DNA of 64,000 bases from Tipula vernalis (GCA_958295665.1 OY282560.1:93844311-93908310); one strand, 5' to 3'; shown: positions 12,041-23,176, numbered from the stretch's first letter. Notes: generated by a model from the letters alone, not told the origin. Program-made: numbers and translations.

Positions 12041-12720
12041 TGTTTTTTTTTCAAGTGGTATTCACATTTGAAAATTTAGCTAAAAATCATGTTGTGGGAT
12101 AAGTAAAAAAAAAACTCAGCCACATGATTAGACAAAGTTGGCACGGTAAGTTTTTCTAAGATTGTTTTGAATGACCCAGGATTTGGTTTTTGTTTCATGT
12201 TTCCAGCTAGTGCGCTTCAAAAGGTATTCACATTTGAAAATTTAGTTAAAAATCATGTTGTGGGATAAGTAAAAAAAACAGCCACATGATTAGACAAAGT
12301 TGACGTGGTAATATTTTCTAAGATAATTTTCAATGACATCGAAATTTGTGCTTAATTCATGTTTCCAGCTAGTGCGCTTTAAGAGGTATTCACATTTGAA
12401 TATTTAGTTATAAATCATGTTGTGGGATAAGTAAAAAAAAAACTTAGCTACATAATTAGACAAAGTTTGTATGGTGTTGGCATTGTTTTGAGTGATCTAG
12501 AATTTGGTTTTTGTTTCACGTTTACAGCTAGTGCGATTCAAGAGGTATTCACATTTGAAAATTAAGTTAAAAATCATGTTGTGGGATAAGTAAAAGAAAC
12601 TCAGCTATGTCATTCGACAAAGTTGGCATGGTAACATTTTCTAAGATTGTTATAAATAACCTAGGATTTGGTTTTTATTTCATGTTGCCAGTTAGTGCGG
12701 TTCAAAAGATATTCGGATAA
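12041..12720 (+). repeat. Tandem repeat, ~162-bp unit, about four copies
   Basis: The phrase 'ggtattcacatttgaa' recurs at about 12057, 12221, 12385 and 12545, and a degraded copy begins near 12707, giving periods of 160-164 bp. Each unit holds 'aatcatgttgtgggataagt', an A-run and 'ttccagctagtgcg'. Copies differ by scattered substitutions and small indels. No coding potential. Confidence 0.9.
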
Positions 12721-13612
12721 AAAGATTTTTTTTTAGGGTGGTTCGTTTTCTGTGCCCGTCAATGAATTAGTTAAAAGTAAATCAAAATTTTCACGCTTAC
12801 TCCTGGGTTGGGTAAAGGTGCTATTCCAGTAGCAAAATTGACTGATAGCAAAGAATGGGGAAAAGAGAAACAAATACCTGATACTTAAATCAAAAATTCT
12901 CCTCACTATAAAATTATTACGACCACAAAATTATTTCAGTGTGCGAAAAATATTTCTCGTCTTACGCAAACTTTATGTAGGAGTGTAAGTATGATTGCCA
13001 TATAAAATATTCGATTTGATTCTTTTTATAGGAGTCACACTTTTACAAACAAATATTCTTTTACTGACAAAATTTCTTGTTTCATTCAATCATCCAAAAT
13101 ATTTATTTTATCACCTTAATGCCAAAAAAGTTCGAAAGCTCAATAAATCTATTGCTACAAATACTAGCTGCAAAGCAATATACTAAAAAATGAATTCCAA
13201 CCCTGCTAAAGAATTTGACAATAAAATTAATAAATGTCTAAGAAGATTGATGATGTTAAGCGACAGCATATGGAACACCAATTAACGCTATCCTTAACCT
13301 AAAGAAATCGAAATTGAAAATCGGAATGACCAATGAATTACTTTTATTTTGATTGAACATGCTGAAGAATAAATATGAAGGGTTTTCGGATCAAGACGTA
13401 AATCATTTGTAGGGCAATGACACTTGTCTTAGAAAAGGCCAATCGATGAAAAGTCCTTAACAAGCATTATTTAGGCCAAATCTATCCTAATGCTGCGCTT
13501 AGAATTCCAACCAACTTTTTTAATAAAAGATTCGTTGTCCGTCCGGTAGCTGTATAATCCAAAGCAATAATACGGGAAACACAATTATGCGAGAATAAAA
13601 GCGTACTCAGCG
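12721..13612. other. AT-rich stretch, nothing recognised
   Basis: No supportable gene, repeat or domain; a short open frame at 12995-13186 has no recognisable content. Confidence 0.5.
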
Positions 13613-13812
13613 GGGAGAGAGATAGATAGATAGATAGAGAGAGAGAGGAGAGAGAGAGGAGAGAGAGAGGAGAGAGAGAGGAGAGAGAGGAGAGAGAGAG
13701 GAGAGAGAGAGGAGAGAGAGAGGAGAGAGAGAGGAGAGAGAGAGGAGAGAGAGGAGAGAGAGGAGAGAGAGGGAGAGAAAGAAACAGATAGGGAGAGAGA
13801 GAGAAAGAGAAT
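13613..13812. repeat. GA-rich microsatellite
   Basis: About 200 bases of (GA)n/(GAGAGAGG)-type simple sequence, preceded by a few GATA units. The serine/leucine-rich open frame across it on the minus strand is a composition artefact. Confidence 0.95.
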
Positions 13813-14351
13813 CAATTAAACGGAAATTTTCCTTTTAGTTGAATTCAAGAATATGCATATTTTGACAACTATACCTAAGACGAAATTTCCATCGATTTGA
13901 AGAATTTGGCCCCAGAAAACACTTTTTTTAAGCACATACAAAAATTACACAAAGAAAAAACCTCGCGGACCTACATATAGTTACTAAATAAATGCGCAGA
14001 AAAAAGGACGTCTTTTGAAAATGTTTTCTATTTTCCTGCCATTTTTGCACAAAAAATCTAAACCTAAGCGGCTTTGGGAAGATCCCGATTTTACAATGAG
14101 AGTTTTAAGGAAATGAATTGCGTTTTAATTTTGGCCTTTTTTAGACCAACAAATTTCCTTAACATATTTTAGTTTGTGCACAATTATCCTAGCGAGCTTT
14201 TCTCAGGTTACCGTAAAACTCTTACTCTTGAATAATTTTGGCATTACTCTTTCATCACTTTTTCTCTCACTTATCTATGCCAGTACCTTGGGCGGGCTAT
14301 TTGTGAATTCGATTCGAATGTATTCGAGTCTTCGAAGTATTGGATTCTTAT
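13813..14351. other. AT-rich stretch, nothing recognised
   Basis: No gene or repeat could be supported here. Confidence 0.5.
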
Positions 14352-15000
14352 TTAAATTGAATCAAATTCACGTAGAAATCTTTTGAGATTGTACAACACT
14401 GGGAAGAAGCAGCCAGATCTGGAAACACCTTTGTAAGCCAGCGCATTGTCTTGATGAAAGATGATTTTTTTAGGTCTCGTAAGCCGAATATTTCCACACA
14501 GTTCATCCAAAAGCTTTAAATAATACTTTCCGATTATTTTTTTACTGGTTTGAAGATAATCAATTAACAAAATCTTTTTGGAATTCCAAAAAAACTGACG
14601 CTACAACTTTCTTTGCCGATTTTGAGCACTTTGGTTATTTCGGAGCAGAAGTACCACACCCAGTTCACTTTGCAGATTGTTGCCACAATTTAGGATCATA
14701 GTAATAAATGTAAGTCTCAACCGTAGTTACAAAGTTTTATCCTTTCGAAAACGATCCAATGTTGTTGAGAAAGTCGGACCCGAAGTCGTTTTTGATCCGA
14801 ATTTTGCAAATGCGGCGACAACAACTTTCTCATAATTAATTCATTTGTTAAAATATAAAACATCCTCAGCAATTCTCGAATTAGTCAGTAGTCGACAGAA
14901 TCAATCATTTCATCGGTCAGTTTTTTGTACGACTACGTTGAAATTCGGAAGCCCATTGGTTTTGTAGGAGCGGCATGAAGCGGCGGCTGTCTGACCAAAA
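14352..15000 (-). pseudogene. Second, older mariner-family transposase relic
   Basis: On the minus strand, frames taken together give 'LRVRLSQQH' and 'KLCNYG' (near 14720-14800), 'KVNWVWYFCSE'-like pieces, then 'LLIDYLQTSKKIIGKYYLKL' and 'KKIIFHQDNALAYKGV', which matches the HQDNAPAH region of mariner around the second catalytic Asp. Many stops and frameshifts indicate great age. The sequence is of a different mariner subfamily from the one at 3187-4083, whose motif is HHDNASSH. Inverted repeats were not found. Confidence 0.75.
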
Positions 15001-15756
15001 CTATTTGAAATAACTCTTTGGAAATATTCTAGCAATTCTTGAAAAGGAAGATTTAATTTTCAAATATTCTGGAAAATGGAAATTTATTTTAAATATTAGA
15101 CTGGAAATCTGCATTTTCCAGAATATTTTAAAACCATTTTGGACGTTCTCCTTATGGTTTGTCCAGCCATAACATTAATTTCACTTTTTACAACAGTTTT
15201 GCCGGAAATTCCTTTTTAATTGTTTAACTGAATCTCCTTTCTGTTTTTAACTGAAATGTTTTTGACTGGTATGTTTCGGAGATCGGAGAAGAAATCAGAA
15301 AGTAAATTTAATCAAAGTGCGTATTTTATTTTGTTCGTTTTAAGTAAATAATTTAGGGTTTCACTGTATGGTTCGAAAAATTATTTCTACATCCAATATA
15401 TTTAAATTTTAGTATTTGAGACAAGAGACGTCTCTACGTAAATTTACAATTTTCCAACATATGTTAAATTGAAACTAAATCGAAATCACAAAGTTCATTG
15501 CTTGCTGGGCGCATTGAGGTCTTCCAACATGTTGGCAGCGAAGATCTGCTTATGGGAATAATGCCATTTAAACTATCACAACTCAACGAGCTAATTTTAT
15601 TCAAAATGTTGCCAACATTTGGCAGAGTCGAAAAAATATGCCCTAAATGATTTTAGCTTTAAACTTGTGAACGATTAGATACATACTAGATAGCAACACA
15701 ATTTACGAGCTCCGTTATGGTTCAAAATTTCTTTTTATCAAAAATTATTTTAGTCA
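15001..15756. other. AT-rich stretch, nothing recognised
   Basis: No domain or repeat identified; it may include the lost 5' part of the adjoining pogo-like relic. Confidence 0.4.
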
Positions 15757-16660
15757 CGGGCAATTCAAGGCCATGAAGAAAAGAGTAACCATTACGGCGT
15801 GCATAATAAGTGAAACAGGGATGCCTAAACTCGATAAAATGATAATTGGATTGGTTTTAATGATGTCAAAATACCGTTGTATTACAAGTTATCTAAGAAT
15901 GCTTGGCAAACTTCTGTGCTCCTCAAGGAGTGGTGCTACCTGCTATAGCACAGCAAACACTTTTTCCAACGGTGAAAACTTCAAGATTATCTTTTTACCG
16001 TCTAACAATGCCTCTTGTTGCAGCCGCTTGACCAAAACATTATAGAATCACTTAAACAGCGTATCGAAAACATCTTCTAACCCTCGCGTCCATAAGTAGC
16101 TATGGAAATAACGATATCATTTCTGCTCTTTAAAACATCTATTTAAAAACCGAGGCGTTTTTCATTGTTGAAGTCTAGAATAAACTCCCGCAGTTAGTTG
16201 TCAAAAATTCATTTCAACATCTATTTTCATCGATGGACGAAATTGAATTCAACGTACCGGCTGATTATTGTACGGAAGACGATAATATCCGCCTGGTGAG
16301 ACTACAATTTAACTGTAAACGAAAATAAGTTAACGGAAAACGAAATAATGGACTGGGCAATTGATGGCAACGAGAGTTTCTCTCTGGCTTTTGAAATAAA
16401 AGAAAATAATCATTTATCTAAAGTGGAGTGGATCGAAAACGAAGAAGCTCCAGCGGAAGATGAAAGCACAAACTTCAACATGTCAACAAATTTCAATAAT
16501 GTTCTTAATTTCTTCAACGTCGCGGTAAAATGGGCAGAGGGAATTAATCTTTCGAGCAAGGAATTTTTGTTAAATTTTGGCTTTCATTCAATTTTTCTTT
16601 CAGAATTGGATCGGAACGCTATTTTAAGCAACGTATGGTGCTTTATTACACGTACATAGT
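15757..16660 (+). pseudogene. pogo/Tigger (jerky-like) transposase relic, copy A
   Basis: Frames 15773-16080 read 'KKRVTITACIISETGMPKL', 'YYKLSKNAWQTS', 'FKIIFLPSNNAS' and then, in another frame, 'LLQPLDQNIIESLKQR'. These are the second half of the DDE domain of Tigger/jerky-type transposases (compare 'FLPPNT..LLQPLDQ'). After more decay, 16325-16660 encodes the acidic C-terminal tail ('ENEIMDWAIDGNESF', 'EEAPAEDES'), also typical of this group. The N-terminal CENP-B-type DNA-binding region and the first catalytic Asp region are not seen here. Frameshifts make it inactive. Confidence 0.75.
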
Positions 16661-16689
16661 TTTGCTTAAATCGGAGACTATTATATACA

Positions 16690-17019
16690 GGGGTGACATG
16701 TTCTACCATCACTATTTTCGATGTTCGGTTGGCTTTGTTTCTCTTTTTTCAAGAACGAAATTGTACGCTGTTTCGCTTATTTTATTACGTTTTTTTATTA
16801 TGCTTTCGATTTGTTCAATTCATCGTGCTATTTATTCTCCACTTCATCACCAAAATTTTTTTTTGCGATACTTTATCGATTACGATGGAATTAAATAGTA
16901 TAGAAAATTATACTAATGGACGGAGATCGCAATAGATAAAGCGTGATTAAGAAAACGAAAAAAAGAGATATAATGTTCGATCGAACATCGAAAATAGTGA
17001 TAGTAGAACATGTCACCCC
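16690..17019. mobile_element. 330-bp MITE with ~38-bp terminal inverted repeats
   Basis: GGGGTGACATGTTCTA at 16690 begins an arm of about 38 bases that recurs as its reverse complement ending at 17019, with one mismatch. The interior is AT-rich and non-coding. It lies between the two pogo/Tigger relics. Size and structure fit a non-autonomous DNA transposon; the superfamily is not evident because no clear target duplication was found. Confidence 0.85.
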
Positions 17020-17040
17020 AGATGTGGAATTGGATCGGAG

Positions 17041-17239
17041 CTATTTGTGGCGACCGATGGATGGCTTATAAAATGTAAAAGCCGATATATTTAGAAAAAT
17101 TATTTTGGAAAATGGGTTTTACCGGAACAAATTTATAATTGTGATGAAACCCGTCTCGTATACAACTAATGTTGCCAATTTCGAAAAAACCTAATGCCGG
17201 AAGAAAAGCATTGAAGGAAAGAGTAACACTTATGCCTTG
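17041..17239 (+). pseudogene. pogo/Tigger transposase relic, copy B, 5' part
   Basis: About 17085-17160 reads 'PEQIYNCDETRLVYN' across a frame change; this is the first catalytic Asp region of Tigger/jerky transposases (consensus YNADETGL). It is followed by 'MLPISKKP' and, in frame, 'ALKERVTLMPC', ending exactly where the BEL element begins (17240). The gene resumes at 20687 with the next expected residues. This shows it is one gene split by the insertion. Confidence 0.85.
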
Positions 17240-17313
17240 TGTTCGGCCAGCACCGATGGCCAATGAAAAGTTATTGTGCATTTGCGATCCAAACGTCATA
17301 ATTGACGTAACCT
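17240..17313 (+). repeat. Truncated 5' LTR of the BEL element
   Basis: These 74 bases match 20510-20585 with only a few differences, then similarity stops abruptly. The right LTR continues for about 95 bases more, so the left LTR has lost its 3' half and probably the primer-binding site. The gag leader follows directly, with an ATG at 17361. Confidence 0.9.
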
Positions 17314-17360
17314 AAGGCTACCGTAAAGCTTGTGAAGTGAAAACTTAGTGAATTATAAAA

Positions 17361-18490
17361 TGGCCGATTTATTGACGCTTAAGAGGGTGCGTTCGGCAAT
17401 AAAGGGTAGCTTAACCCGAATGGAAAACTTTGTTGCATTAAATTCCATCAAAGTGAAAAAATTTCCATCGATGAACTAAAGGTTCGAGTAGAGACCGTGC
17501 AAGGTTTGAGAGCGCAGTTTCTTGAGGTCGAAGAAAAACTGAATATGGTGGATTATGATATGGAATCGCAGTTGGACGAGTTTGAATCAAAGTATTTCGC
17601 GGTAACCGGGAATCTCAACAAATGGATCCGGCGTTTGAATGAAAATCAACACAGCATCGGCAGACACGATGATTCTATATTGAACACCGCCTAACGCTTG
17701 AATGCAGAGATCAAATTAAAGAAGTTACGGAATGGCCGAGCTTTTATGATCTCTATAATGCATCTATACATAACAAAGAATATCCGGCGGTGCAAAAGTT
17801 TCAATATTTGAAGAGCTTATTGACAGGAGAAGCAGCCCAGTTAATCCGGTACTTTGCGGTTACAGAAGCCAATTATTACGAAGCGGTCTTAAAGCTGGTT
17901 GAGTGGTACGATCGCAAAAAGTACATTGTTAATGCCTTCATCAGAACATTTATGGACCAACCATCAGTGAATCAAGTGAGCAGCAAAAGCATAAGAAAGT
18001 TACGCGACACGTTGGATGAGGTTCTCTGAGGCTTAAAAGCGCTAGATCCGAAGGCAGAGAAACGAGATAGTTGGCTGATATACATCCTGATAAAAAAATT
18101 GGACAAGAAACTAAGATGTTGTGGGCACAAGAGTCTACTGCATCCGAATATCCCACCACTACAAAGGAGTTTTTTGAATTTCTCAATAAAAAATGTGATG
18201 CATTGGAATCGATATCATCGTATTCGAAGGCCAAACCTGGTTACACAAGAGCTTTAGTGATTGAAACCGTAGAGCCAAGCAAAGCTACATGGAGTTGCGC
18301 ATTATGCAAGGATGATTTTCAATTACTGTACGAATGTAGCCAGTTTGCAAAAATGTCAACAACAGAAAGGAAAGGAGTACTGGCGGCAAATTGGCGATGT
18401 TTCAACTGTTTACATAAAGGGCACAACGTATACAATTGTCGTGCTAAAACTAGATGTAAGGAATGTTACTGTGTGGATAAGAGGTAATAA
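17361..18490 (+). pseudogene. BEL/Pao gag (DUF1759) with CCHC knuckle, broken
   Basis: The first ATG after the LTR opens 'MADLLTLKRVRSAIKG'. Further pieces in shifting frames include 'SQLDEFESKYFAVTGNL', 'QYLKSLLTGEAAQLIRYF', 'YDRKKYIVNAFIRTFMDQP' and, at 18071-18487, the C-terminal part with 'CALCKDDFQLLYEC' and a canonical CX2CX4HX4C knuckle 'CFNCLHKGHNVYNC'. This is the DUF1759 Gag family that forms the particle and binds element RNA. At least three frameshifts or stops (about 17460, 17695, 18030) disable it. Confidence 0.9.
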
Positions 18491-18554
18491 TGGTGAATAT
18501 ATGTTGTGGCTACGTTTATCATTGGCGCTTGTATACCAAAATTAGCCTTAAGAT

Positions 18555-19480
18555 AGGAAGCGGTCATGTTATGGTGAGTGCTTTAGGCCAGTCGAATTTG
18601 GGACGAACCAAGGGAGTTGTACAACTAGAGGTCGTGTCAAAATATCAAGTGGAACCTGTACTATAACTTCAAGCTTATGTCGTGCCTAAAATCACTACAC
18701 TATAAACAGCATCAAAAATTGGCTGTATTGAACTGGGCAAATTGCAGTCACTGAAATGGTCACATCGATTTCTTGCTGGGCTTCTATCCCCATATCTAAT
18801 TGCGCTGGAAACCAAGTTCGGTTGGGTGATTGGAGGTCACATTACCGAGCTAGGGAGTACGAATAATGTAGTTAACCTAAACCTAACCATGGATGTAGAT
18901 GCTTCATTGCGAAAGTTTTGGGAGATTGAGAAGATTCCCACAACCAGCGAGCTGACTGACGAGGAGAAGTATTGCGAAAATTGGTTTCAGCGTACGACGG
19001 AAAGAAGTGATGACGGAAAATTTATCGTAAAATTATCTGCATATGGGAACTTGACGAATCTGGGGTCCAATTACAAGGTAGCCGGACAACGTCTTAAAGC
19101 CATGGAAAACAAGTTCCAACGAAACTTAACATTCAAGGACCAATATGCAAATTTCATGCTGGAATACGAACAATTGGGCTATATGAGACAAATCCACGAA
19201 AGCATCAACCCTAATGATTATTTTGTGCCTCATCACAGTGTGTGTGTCAATAGTGTTTGATGCTTCGTTAAAGGATTCGAATGGAACATCTCTGAATGAT
19301 TTGCTACTGACAGGCCCTTCTATTCAACCATCTTTACTAGACATTTTAATCAAATTCCGCCGATACCGATTTGTAGTATCCGGAGATGTAGCTAAAACGT
19401 ATCGGCAAATTTGGGTCAACTGAGCAGACGTTAAAGTACAGAGAATACTATTGAGAACCAGTCCAAATGAACCTATGGAA
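18555..19480 (+). pseudogene. BEL/Pao protease spacer and reverse transcriptase start, broken
   Basis: Bases 18555-18860 contain degenerate DUF1758-type protease/spacer sequence, with 'LETKFGWVIGGHI' as its recognisable end. The frame 18742-19260 continues through 'FQRTTERSDDGKFIVKL', 'FMLEYEQLGYM' and 'YFVPHHSV', the lead-in to RT. A frameshift leads to 19214-19423, 'VVSGDVAKTYRQI', RT motif A. After about 19430 the palm is only fragmentary (a 'YVDDLMAGAND' YxDD-like piece near 19545-19575), and RNase H is deleted before integrase begins. Confidence 0.85.
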
Positions 19481-19679
19481 CTTCTCCCGCATCATTTATA
19501 GCCGCAAGATAGCGAAACCGCTGTAGCTATCTAAAGAGACATGTATGTTGACGATCTGATGGCTGGAGCCAACGATGAGAACCATTTAAGGCAGCTCAGA
19601 GTAGATATTGCCGATATTCAAGAATCATCTGGATTCACATTAAGAAAATAGACGACCAACAGCTCCGTGATACTTAACG

Positions 19680-19712
19680 AGTTAAATAATAATAATAATA
19701 ATAATAATAACG
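19680..19712 (+). repeat. (AAT)n microsatellite within BEL pol
   Basis: A short run of AAT units interrupts the coding sequence, adding an asparagine tract (plus) or leucine tract (minus) to chance open frames. Confidence 0.9.
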
Positions 19713-19761
19713 ATGAAAAATTCATATCCGAGGTTGAGACAATTAAGCTACTAGGCCTGCA

Positions 19762-20460
19762 ATGGAATCCAGAATTAGATGCTTTTTGGTTTTCAGTGCA
19801 TCTGACAAGTCGAGTAAACCACAGCAAACGAACGTTGTGGCCTCCGATATGAGTACCGGCTATTTCTTGAATGCATTGCGACGCTTCATTGCGAGAAGGG
19901 GAATGTGCCGTAATATTTATAGCGACAATGGGTCGAATTTCGTTGGTGCAAATAACCAGCTAAGGCAATGGTACGATTGGTTAAAGAAATCAGAACACTG
20001 CGTTAAACTCGAACTAAACAAGCAAGAAATCCAGTGGTGCTAAAATCCTGCATCGAGGCAGCACATGAGGGGCCTTTGGGAATCAGCGGTAAAAGCCATG
20101 AAGTCACATTTGAGAAAAATAGTCGGTGACCATATACTTACCCTGGAAGAATTCAACACGTTGTTATGCCAAATCGAAGCAATCATGAATGCGAGACCAA
20201 TATGCGCATTTGGTATCTAATTTGCGCACCTGATATATTTACTTCCGGCCATTTCTTGATCGGTCGAGGCATGGCCGACATTTTAGAACCAGATTTATCG
20301 GACCAGAAGGTATCACCCTTGGCCCGTTGAGGGATCGTGATCAAAATAAAACCAGAGAGTAGCTTACAACGGCGTGACAAGTGACCTTGATGAGTATCCA
20401 TCAATATTTTGGAAGTTAGGAAAAATATTAGATGTAGATCCTCCTGAGTACGAGTGGTGA
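19762..20460 (+). pseudogene. BEL/Pao integrase and C-terminal DUF5641-like tail, broken
   Basis: About 19840-20040 reads 'STGYFLNALRRFIARRG' and 'IYSDNGSNFVGA', the catalytic core with its second Asp. After a stop at 20041, 'RGLWESAVKAMK' supplies the catalytic Glu region, and 'NARPI' follows. Bases 20225-20460 contain 'FLIGRGMADILEP', typical of the tail after BEL integrase (DUF5641), then 'PPEYEW'. Integrase would join element cDNA to host DNA; stops and frameshifts prevent a full product. A purine-rich run (20485-20495) just before the 3' LTR is the probable polypurine tract. Confidence 0.85.
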
Positions 20461-20509
20461 CTGTTAAAATAGCACATAATAAATTGGGGGGGATTCAAGG
20501 CCCGCGGAA

Positions 20510-20681
20510 TGTTCGGCCAGCATCGATGGCCAATGAAAAGTCATTGTACATTCGCGATCCAAACGTCATAATTGACGTAACCTAAAATTAATTTAATATT
20601 AAGTTCAGTTTATTGTGAGCTTTAGTATTGTGCGCATAAATTGAATCGACATTTTGTTTTTCATCATCCGTCAATCTTTCA
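20510..20681 (+). repeat. 3' LTR of the BEL element (172 bp)
   Basis: It starts TGTTCGGCCAGC and ends CTTTCA directly before the target duplication CCTTG. Its first 76 bases are shared with the truncated 5' LTR. At 172 bp it is short for the family. Confidence 0.9.
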
Positions 20682-20686
20682 CCTTG

Positions 20687-21007
20687 TTTAAATGCTACAG
20701 GCACAAATAAACTAAAGTTGATAATAATAGCGAAACCAAAATCTTCTCGTTGCTTTAAAAATAAAGATACACTTTTTTATTACAAATATTCTAAAAACAT
20801 GTGGCAGCCCAGGGTACTTAACGGAATGGTACAAACTAGTAATTTGTTCCACAAGTAACTTAACACGAAAAATGGCACTAAAAATAAGTTCGTGAATGAC
20901 AGCATTAAGGTGATGTTTTTCCCACCAAATACCACTCCTTTACTGCAGTCACTGAACTAAAATGCGATCCAATCACTCAAACAGCGCTACAGAAAATACC
21001 TCCTTTT
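20687..21007 (+). pseudogene. pogo/Tigger transposase relic, copy B, 3' part
   Basis: The frame continues exactly from the left fragment across the BEL insertion: 'NATGTNKLKLIIIAKPKSS', 'FYYKYSKNMWQ', then 'FFPPNTTPLLQSL' and 'AIQSLKQRYRK'. These correspond residue by residue to copy A at 15773-16070, so the two relics are the same family. The foldback element at 21008 interrupts it next; fragments may continue beyond 21850 but are not readable with confidence. Confidence 0.85.
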
Positions 21008-21850
21008 TAGGGCATGGATAGATAAATCGATTACGGTCCAATTAATTAGAGACAATTAATCGATTAATCTAAAATTTATTTTCTCATTAATTTGATTTGT
21101 GTGGTGGAAATGGCATTGTAAAATGATTTTTGGACAAAGTTCTGGAATATGGCCAAGTAGAATGGAACTTGACTATTCCTTAACCGATTTTAGTGAAATT
21201 TGACATTTCTGATGAAAATGGCACCCAAAAATCAGTTTTAGATCTTTATCTTGAATATGGCTGTCTAGGATGGAACTATGGGCTATTTTTAACGGATTTT
21301 GATGACATTCGATATGCGCTACGGAAATGAGATTCTAAAGGAGTTTTTCTAACTCCAGGACCCTCCACTACCATTAAAAGTTTCACCAATGTTGCGGTGT
21401 CTATCACCCAATTTTTCTTATTTTCATTTGATTGTGATTAAATTTCCCGGCAGATGTATAATAAATATGTCAATATGAGAAACCTCAACAGCTGCCAGAT
21501 TCAAAATAACATCAACACACAGTATCATAAATGCTATTATCTGTTAAGGTTTCTTTAAACCAGGAACCTGTTGAAGTTCATCTGCTGTAAGGCATATCAA
21601 AAATTGGTAAAGAAATAGCAAATTTCCATTCTAATTGGCCATATATTAAAAAAAATTCATTTTCCAAGGCGCGTCAAATTTCATCATAATCTGTTAAGAA
21701 ATAGCGAATTTCTATCCTAATTGGCCTAATTTCAGAAACTCATCTAAAATAACGTATAATGTAAACCGATTAATCGATTAATCGGTCTAAAAATGAACAA
21801 TTAATCGTTTTTCCGTTTTGTTCGGAAACCAATTAATCATCCATGCCCTA
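21008..21850. mobile_element. hAT-like foldback MITE, ~843 bp
   Basis: Ends are inverted repeats TAGGGCATGGAT (21008-21019 and 21839-21850). Subterminal ATTAATCGATTAATC blocks near both ends (about 21040-21070 and 21770-21785) and longer imperfect inverted interior repeats (about 21135-21215 against 21650-21735) give it a foldback shape. It interrupts Tigger copy B. The TAGGG end is reminiscent of hAT elements, but an exact 8-bp target duplication is not seen, so the superfamily is tentative. Confidence 0.75.
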
Positions 21851-22925
21851 CTATTTACAACACTAGCTTCTTTAATCTGACAAAAAAAAACAACAATCGG
21901 AAATTCAATTAATTACTTCAACTGACAGCTTTACTGAATTTTATAAGCAACCACCTCTAAACTGTTTTTAGAAAATTAGTTCAGTCGAGGTGCTTATGTG
22001 GAGGGTTTATGTATTATATGTATTATATTAAAAGCTGTACGTGTGGGTTCTCTCTCGTTCGGACATTATTATTCCACAACCAATCGTTAAACTAAACTGC
22101 CGGGTCAAATTTGATGACGTTGGTATTTTAAAAGCAAAATTTTAGTTAGCCGATACGCGATGATTTTCTTAATATTCTGGGTATGTTTTTGATCAATTTC
22201 CATATGATTTATGGCGTGACATTATTTTGTTATCGTTTTTTCACCCAGAATAGTAAACTAATATTTGATGAAGGCCTAATTACAATACATTCCGTGCGTT
22301 TTAACAAAATAAAAGGAAATCAGTTTTTTTTTTGTTTTCAAGTTTTACAATTTACTCGTGCGTGGTAATATAATCTAATTAAAAATGTAAATGTGTTAAT
22401 TGTGTAAATGTCTAAAACATGATTGTTGCATAAATAAAATAAAATAAAATTTTTTTAAATGATAAAATCGTAAAGCTGTTAATTGTTCATAAGTCGTATA
22501 ACTGTTCAAAACGCGCATATTTTAAATGTGACATATTTGTTTAACTGATTTCAATGTGAATAAATAAAATCAGTATTTCAACATTAAAGGCATTGTTTAT
22601 TTTAATTAAATAAAACGTAATTACATTTTCCTATTAAAAAATATTAGACAAAGGATTCCCGGAAGACAAAATAAAAAAAAAAATTATTTTACTGAAAATT
22701 TGGAAAATTTAATTACTTATACATTTAAGATTTGAAAAGCAGCAGTTTCCGAAATCAATTAATTTAATTATGAGTTTCGTCATATAATGGTGCCAATGTC
22801 GTGTGATATTATGTTTCAGTGCGGCAACTTATATTATTTGGAGCTTACATTGGACGTTCCTTCAACGACGACATTTTTTTTTCTAGTTCGTTTTTCAACC
22901 AGATTTTGTAATCCATAATTTTAAA
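21851..22925. other. AT-rich stretch, nothing recognised
   Basis: May hold the decayed 3' end of Tigger copy B. No domain or repeat could be supported. Confidence 0.4.
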
Positions 22926-23176
22926 AACGTAATTTTATCGGACAAAAACAGTTACGATGATCTTTATATATTTCAATTTTATTAAAAAAAAAACTTAGAT
23001 GCTTCTTATTCAACTAAAAACTCAATTACAACTACTCTCCTAAAAATATAGTGCTGCCACTACTATAAAAATTATAAAGATTGAACAGCGACATCTAACG
23101 ATTATATAAACAATAATAAAATTCAAACACATATATATATATATTTATATATTATACGTTAGTTTTCTACAACTAC
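22926..23176 (-). repeat. 3' LTR of the gypsy element
   Basis: About 250 bases matching 30234-30511 with scattered substitutions. The last ~70 bases include a short TA microsatellite, much longer in the other copy. On the plus strand it begins 'aacgtaattttatcgg' and ends 'ctacaactac'. Confidence 0.9.

Larger units (their letters stand above)
17235..20686 (+). mobile_element. BEL/Pao retrotransposon inserted in Tigger copy B, TSD CCTTG
   Basis: The element spans 17240-20681. Both ends are fixed: CCTTG at 17235-17239 and again at 20682-20686 is a 5-bp target duplication. The left LTR fragment and right LTR start with the same TGTTCGGCCAGC, and the right LTR ends in CA. Removing it rejoins the Tigger frame. 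At about 3.44 kb it is shorter than complete BEL elements (usually 5-7 kb), so parts of pol are deleted. It is younger than Tigger copy B but already has many frame breaks. Confidence 0.95.

Noticed and set aside
13585..13815. Ser/Leu-rich open frame (minus)
   Set aside because: Produced by the GA microsatellite.
17240..17300. Reading of the first LTR bases as continuing Tigger protein
   Set aside because: The frame stays open by chance into the LTR, but the target duplication and the true continuation at 20687 show that the gene stops at 17239.
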